Of a stretch of DNA of 16,279 nt, positions 13,627 to 16,279 are shown one piece after another. The notes beneath the pieces are model-generated. The model was not told the origin of the DNA, searched no databases, and saw only the letters and a program-made list of their open reading frames with translations. The stretch's first letter is position 1; the number at the start of each line of letters is the position of its first letter. The DNA is from JANXSS01 sp040385645 (GTDB taxonomy: Bacteria; Pseudomonadota; Gammaproteobacteria; Burkholderiales; Burkholderiaceae_D). The stretch is taken from assembly GCA_040385645.1 (NCBI GenBank), contig JAZKGZ010000007.1, positions 1-16,279 of the forward strand. Reading direction: 5' to 3'. The position numbers and the translations under genes were made by a program.

Positions 13627-16279
13627 TAGGATTGCTCCTTACCTGTCGTGTCGCACCAGGTTGTATACATTTCTTGAAATGCAGCTTCCACACCCTTGGC
13701 AAAGCCAGGCCCATCCATCACCGGCGAAGCGCGCATCCGCTCCCGCATCGTGGCGCGCAATTCGACGAGCCCCTCCGGCTGCTTTGCAAACGCGCAGGCT
13801 TTTTCGATATATTCCTGCTCGCTACGCGCTACCCACTCCGGCAACCCTAGATTGATCATCAGGCTCGTGCCGATCAAACCCACCGGCGGCCTGCCAGCCA
13901 GCGTCAAGGCCGGAACACCCATCCACAAGGCATCGAAAAGCATGGTGCCACCGCTGTGCGGAAAGCAGTCCAGCAATATGTCGATGTCGCCCAGGCCTTC
14001 GAAGATGTTGGGGCTGCGCCGCATGATCACCCGGCTGGTGTCCACGTCCTGCCGCGTCATGAAATCGATGTAATAGGCTTGCGTATCTGGATTTTCAAAC
14101 GTGGAGAAGTCCAGTATCAGGCGTGCAGTTGGTAATTCCTCTAAGATTTTTCCCCACACCCTGAACGTGTGATGGTTCAGCCGCTCGGTACGGCCTGAAT
14201 AACCGAAGGTGAGGTAACCATTTTTTATATGTGGCGGCACTACCACTTCGGCAGTTGTTTCCGGCGGTTGGTATGCCACGAAGAAGTGTGGCAAGCGCAC
14301 GATGGTTTCGCTGGTTAACGTGCCTTCGGGCGCCATGTACGGGTCCGACAACACATAGTCGATCATCTTCAGGCCGGTAGTCCAGGCCGCACCCAGCCAA
14401 GTGGCCTGGATCGGCGCCGGTTTGAGCGTGAACACCCCAAGTCGGTCGCCCTGCATGTGGTTGCAGCAATCGACCAAAATGTCAATGTTGTCATCTCTGA
14501 TCAGTTGTGCTGCTGTCGTATCGTCGAGATGACGGATCGGTCGCCAATGGTCGAACACGGCCTTGAACTGCTCTGTGAAAGAGTCCTCGGTAAAGACGTT
14601 GGAATAGGCAAACAATTCCACGGTAGCCGGGTCGTGATTGGCAAACAGCGGCAGGAAATAGAAGCGCGAAGTGTGGCGTCGAAAGTCGGGTGAGACATAG
14701 CCGATGCGCAGGCGTCGCCCAGGAGTGCGGTCGTGCCGGGAAAAGTCGGTAACAGGCATGGGAAAACGCTCGCCCCAGCGCTCGAACTCGCGGTAGATCT
14801 GTGCTGCGCTCAAGTCGGCATGATAGGAGAAAGCGTACAGCCGCTGCTCCCACATCACAGGCAAGTCGCGGCCAGTTGCCAGCGCGCGGTCGCTGCAGGC
14901 GACCACCTCGCTAAAATCCGATAGGTAGGCATGTGCGGTGCCAAGATTGCTCGACGCCTCACCGAATGCCGGATCGGCTTCGATAGCCCGTACGAAACAC
15001 TGCCGCGCCTCGACTAGCTTCAACCGCATTTGCAAGAGCAAACCCAGATTGTTGTGCGCGTCTGCCAACACTGCATCGCAAGCGATTGCCTGCCGGTAAC
15101 AGTGCTCGGCTTCGTCGATCTGCCCCATGTGCCTCAGTGTGATGCCAAGCTGATTGTTGAGCAGAGCGTTGTGCGGTTGCATCACCAGCGCCTGGCGCTG
15201 AAAACTTTCTGCCTCGTCAAGTCGATTCAGCTTGTTCAGGGTGAAACCGAGATTACCGTACACCTCCGGCCACTCCGGCCTTGCCTTCAACGCTCTGCGA
15301 TAGCATTGCTCTGCCTCGGCATATCGCTGCTGTCCTTTCAACGCATTGCCAAGGTTGTTGAGCGATTCCGGGTGCGTGGGTTTCAAACGCAGGGCACGGC
15401 GCAGCATTGCCTCGGCCTGCATACAATTATTGGACGTGTTAAATGCAGCACCAAGATTGCTGAGTGCTTCGAAATCATTTGGTAAAAGTTGCACCGCTTT
15501 TTGCGAGCAAGTCAAAGCTTCGACAGGTCGGTTTTGCTTTTGCAAGATCGCACCGAGAATTTTCCATCCATTGCCGTTTTTAGGATGACTGGCGACGAGC
15601 GTGCGCGCCTGCGCTTCAGCTTCGGCAAAGCGGCCCTGCTGAAACAGCACGATGCTGCTTTCAATGATTTGATGCGGCGTCATGCGCTTCGACGGTTTTT
15701 GTTTCACCAGGGCGGTATCCGCATCTTTTATATCGATCGCTACCGCCGCCAGGCTTCGCTCCAATGCATCCAAAACTTCGCCTTCCAACCCGCTCTCCCG
15801 GCTTAGAGCGATTGCATCCTGAGCGGCATCGCGGCGACCGGCCTTGATTGATGCGTCGATATAGCTCAGCCAATACTGACCCCGTTGCGGATCTGCTTCC
15901 AAAGCGGCTTGCAATAGCGGCAGTGCTGCTACCGCGTCACCCAGCTGGACTGCCAGAATGCCTAGATTATGGTTTGCTACCGGATGCTGTGGCGCGACAT
16001 CGAGGATGGAACGGTAAAGCGCTTCGGCAGTGGCGAATTCACCCATGTCTTGGCAGGCAAGCGCTTTTTGCAGGGCCTGGGCGATTACGCGTTCGGCGTC
16101 CGCATGGAAAGCGGGAGAAGCAACGCCTGGCGCTACGACTTCGTCGATCTGGTTGAGCTGGGCCGTCCAGGTCGCGTACATTTTCCGGAAGGCATCTTCG
16201 ACGCCTTTGGCAAAGCCTGGGCCGTCCATGACCGGCGAAGCGCGCATGCGGTCTCGCATGGTGGCACGCAACTCTATAA
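13626..16279 (-). CDS. TPR-rich GT41 (SPINDLY/OGT-like) glycosyltransferase, 5' end beyond window
   Basis: The frame is open to the window edge (an in-frame Ile-Glu precedes the TTG at 16271), so at least 883 residues are visible and the true start lies outside. Residues are counted from 16271. The first ~35 residues (RATMRDRMRASPVMDGPGF then FRKMYATW) repeat the protein's own C-terminus. About eleven TPR units follow (roughly 55-500), many with the NNLGxxL...AExxYRRAL pattern. The GT41 catalytic region (about 516-875) has RLRIGYVSPDFRRH533, PIQATWLG, FGYSGRTERLNHH, and DCFPHSGGTMLFDALWMGVP. In this family the TPR domain binds protein substrates and the GT-B domain transfers a sugar from a nucleotide donor. 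The donor here may be the CDP sugar made by the operon. The position aligned with human OGT Lys842 seems to be Arg697. A peptide or flagellin acceptor is inference. Confidence 0.9.
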   Translation of the reverse strand, partial: IELRATMRDRMRASPVMDGPGFAKGVEDAFRKMYATWTAQLNQIDEVVAPGVASPAFHADAERVIAQALQKALACQDMGEFATAEALYRSILDVAPQHPVANHNLGILAVQLGDAVAALPLLQAALEADPQRGQYWLSYIDASIKAGRRDAAQDAIALSRESGLEGEVLDALERSLAAVAIDIKDADTALVKQKPSKRMTPHQIIESSIVLFQQGRFAEAEAQARTLVASHPKNGNGWKILGAILQKQNRPVEALTCSQKAVQLLPNDFEALSNLGAAFNTSNNCMQAEAMLRRALRLKPTHPESLNNLGNALKGQQRYAEAEQCYRRALKARPEWPEVYGNLGFTLNKLNRLDEAESFQRQALVMQPHNALLNNQLGITLRHMGQIDEAEHCYRQAIACDAVLADAHNNLGLLLQMRLKLVEARQCFVRAIEADPAFGEASSNLGTAHAYLSDFSEVVACSDRALATGRDLPVMWEQRLYAFSYHADLSAAQIYREFERWGERFPMPVTDFSRHDRTPGRRLRIGYVSPDFRRHTSRFYFLPLFANHDPATVELFAYSNVFTEDSFTEQFKAVFDHWRPIRHLDDTTAAQLIRDDNIDILVDCCNHMQGDRLGVFTLKPAPIQATWLGAAWTTGLKMIDYVLSDPYMAPEGTLTSETIVRLPHFFVAYQPPETTAEVVVPPHIKNGYLTFGYSGRTERLNHHTFRVWGKILEELPTARLILDFSTFENPDTQAYYIDFMTRQDVDTSRVIMRRSPNIFEGLGDIDILLDCFPHSGGTMLFDALWMGVPALTLAGRPPVGLIGTSLMINLGLPEWVARSEQEYIEKACAFAKQPEGLVELRATMRERMRASPVMDGPGFAKGVEAAFQEMYTTWCDTTGKEQS
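13661..13768 (-). repeat. C-terminal GT41 tail, repeat copy 1
   Basis: This segment encodes the ELRATMRERMRASPVMDG to MYTTW end of the GT41 domain. It is the downstream member of a pair of in-frame repeats in the same gene. By eye about 83% of bases match the copy at the right edge over roughly 69 bases. Confidence 0.85.
16165..16279 (-). repeat. C-terminal GT41 tail, repeat copy 2 at window edge
   Basis: This segment encodes IELRATMRDRMRASPVMDG to MYATW, nearly identical to the protein's own C-terminal end but located upstream of its TPR region. It runs off the window. It implies that an upstream GT41 unit ends here and is fused in frame to the next one. Confidence 0.85.

Noticed and set aside
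15000..16060. Periodic ~102-base similarity resembling a tandem DNA repeat or CRISPR-like array
   Set aside because: The period equals 34 codons and the translation is a run of TPR motifs; units are diverged and in frame.

Overview
The window looks like chromosomal DNA of a betaproteobacterium, most likely Burkholderiales and perhaps Oxalobacteraceae. This rests on moderate GC, strong Shine-Dalgarno sites, the cupredoxin/GGDEF-EAL gene pair, and a GacA/UvrY-type response regulator. The taxonomic guess is inference. No insertion sequence, integrase, CRISPR array or rRNA was seen.

Left edge (1-945): the 5' part of a TerB-like/BRCT-family gene on the minus strand, which appears broken by a 2-base frameshift. 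It is followed by a tRNA-Arg(ACG) gene on the minus strand with an intrinsic terminator. The rest is non-coding DNA holding a candidate operator/promoter for the next operon.

Plus-strand operon (946-7036): five closely spaced genes form a c-di-GMP signalling module. In order they are an exported plastocyanin-like cupredoxin, a membrane-bound GGDEF-EAL hybrid with a periplasmic sensor region, a soluble HisKA_3 histidine kinase with no sensor, a NarL/GacA-type response regulator, and a soluble diguanylate cyclase with an intact inhibitory site. A plausible reading is that a periplasmic redox or metal cue reaches the hybrid enzyme, while the two-component pair controls transcription. The last gene converges on the minus-strand operon across 66 bases with no clear terminator.

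Minus-strand operon (16279 down to 7103): eight genes overlap by a few bases or lie within 10 bases of each other. The first, cut by the window edge, is a TPR-rich GT41 (SPINDLY/O-GlcNAc-transferase-like) glycosyltransferase. Then come RfbF (glucose-1-phosphate cytidylyltransferase), RfbG (CDP-glucose 4,6-dehydratase), an RmlC-like epimerase, a TcaB9/TylC3-like sugar C-methyltransferase, an SDR ketoreductase, a second methyltransferase of related architecture, and a CmcI-type methyltransferase. Together they encode a route to a CDP-linked, probably C-methyl-branched and possibly further methylated 6-deoxyhexose. The only visible glycosyltransferase is the TPR/GT41 protein, and no flippase or polymerase gene is seen. 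This suggests cytoplasmic protein glycosylation (for example of flagellin) rather than O-antigen assembly, but the acceptor is not in the window.

The most striking feature is that the GT41 reading frame begins, at the window edge, with a copy of its own C-terminal end. It runs on without a stop into a complete TPR-GT41 module. This points to a tandem fusion of two transferase units.
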